From Streptosporangiaceae bacterium (GTDB lineage: Bacteria; Actinomycetota; Actinomycetes; Streptosporangiales; Streptosporangiaceae), in NCBI GenBank assembly GCA_030038715.1, contig JASHSO010000135.1, positions 1 through 5,717 of the forward strand: a DNA stretch of 5,717 nucleotides. The letters are read 5' to 3'. Positions within the stretch are counted from its first letter, which is position 1; every line of letters starts with the position of its first letter. Below are positions 5,457 to 5,717 of the stretch, in pieces. The notes beneath the pieces are model-generated. The model had not been told where the DNA came from. It ran no database searches and saw only the letters and a program-made list of their open reading frames with translations. The position numbers and the translations under genes were made by a program.

Positions 5457-5717
5457 GTGATCGTCGGTATGGGCGTCGATGTGGTCGACATCGCCAGGCT
5501 CGAAAAGGCACTCCTTCGGACCCCGCAGATTGCCGACAGGCTGTTCGCCAAGAGCGAACGTGAACAGCCCGTGCAGTCGCTGGCGGGCTGTTTCGCCGTG
5601 AAAGAGGCGACCGCGAAGGCCCTGGGCTGTCCACCGGGCCTGCGCTGGACTGATGCAGTCGTTGAGCACGATGAACGTGGCAGGCCCGTGCTGGCCGCCC
5701 GCGGCACTGTCGCGGCC
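5457..5717 (+). CDS. acpS: Holo-[acyl-carrier-protein] synthase, N-terminal 87 residues (3' end outside window)
   Basis: AcpS transfers the 4'-phosphopantetheine arm of coenzyme A to the serine of acyl carrier protein, with Mg2+, making it competent for fatty-acid synthesis. The GTG start is well supported: an in-frame TAA lies two codons upstream (5451-5453), and (M)IVGMGVDVVDIAR is the family N-terminus, with the Mg-binding Asp at residue 8. The second signature, FAVKEATAKALG (46-57), contains the conserved Glu 50 and Lys 54, and RWTDAVVE (63-70) matches the next conserved strand. The full protein is usually about 120-130 residues, so some 35-40 are missing. Residue 45, just before FAVKEA, is Cys (TGT, 5589-5591), where the relatives I know have Arg (RFAAKEA). 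No clear Shine-Dalgarno is seen ahead of the GTG. It follows glmM after 239 bp and may have its own promoter. Confidence 0.93.
   Translation, partial: MIVGMGVDVVDIARLEKALLRTPQIADRLFAKSEREQPVQSLAGCFAVKEATAKALGCPPGLRWTDAVVEHDERGRPVLAARGTVAA
5539..5592 (+). repeat. Three-armed inverted repeat inside acpS (competing stems)
   Basis: GGCTGTTC (5539-5546) is complementary to GAACAGCC (5562-5569), giving an 8-bp stem with a 15-base loop. The middle arm is also complementary to a third segment: AACAGCCCG (5563-5571) with CGGGCTGTT (5584-5592), giving a 9-bp stem with a 12-base loop. The middle arm can pair with only one of the outer arms at a time. All arms lie in coding sequence (residues RLFAK, EREQPV, GCFAVK), so protein constraint may explain much of the similarity. 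Confidence 0.5.

Noticed and set aside
5333..5563. Small plus-strand open frame in the glmM-acpS gap
   Set aside because: It runs 107 bases into acpS out of frame, has no ribosome-binding site and shows shadow-like Arg-rich composition.

Overview
The window is GC-rich chromosomal DNA from an actinobacterium. The gene order (truA, a lone inverted membrane-protein gene, rplM, rpsI, glmM, acpS), the acidic N-terminal extension on ribosomal protein S9, and the TAnnnT-type promoter elements all fit Actinomycetota. I cannot name a genus. The stop codons (four TAG, one TAA, no TGA) and regular use of AGG for Arg in ribosomal genes look unlike a typical Streptomyces.

Layout: positions 2-688 hold the 3' part of truA (tRNA pseudouridine synthase A); its N-terminus and catalytic Asp lie upstream of the window. 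Its TAA overlaps by two bases the TAG of a convergent minus-strand gene (685-2430). That gene encodes a 581-residue, single-pass membrane protein with a long low-complexity cytoplasmic part, one transmembrane helix, and a compact extracytoplasmic domain with two cysteines. I do not know its function. A 285-bp divergent control region follows (2431-2715). It holds a leaderless-type -10 for the minus gene and a strong promoter, TTGACC-18-TATTCT, for the ribosomal operon, with a roughly 145-nt leader that carries repeats.

rplM (L13), rpsI (S9) and glmM (phosphoglucosamine mutase) then run rightward with short gaps and are probably co-transcribed, coupling ribosome synthesis to amino-sugar supply for the cell wall. 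After glmM, a 239-bp gap contains a palindrome touching the stop codon and a strong two-part hairpin that probably ends the operon. The window closes inside acpS (holo-ACP synthase, 5457 onward), which activates acyl carrier protein for lipid synthesis.

Most of this is a conserved housekeeping neighbourhood. The less ordinary parts are the orphan membrane protein with its in-register A-x-x-x-T repeat tract, its probable leaderless start, the repeat-bearing rplM leader, the hairpins between glmM and acpS, and the three-armed competing inverted repeats inside acpS that include a non-consensus Cys codon. I found no mobile element, CRISPR array, tRNA, rRNA or evident new defence or biosynthetic system.
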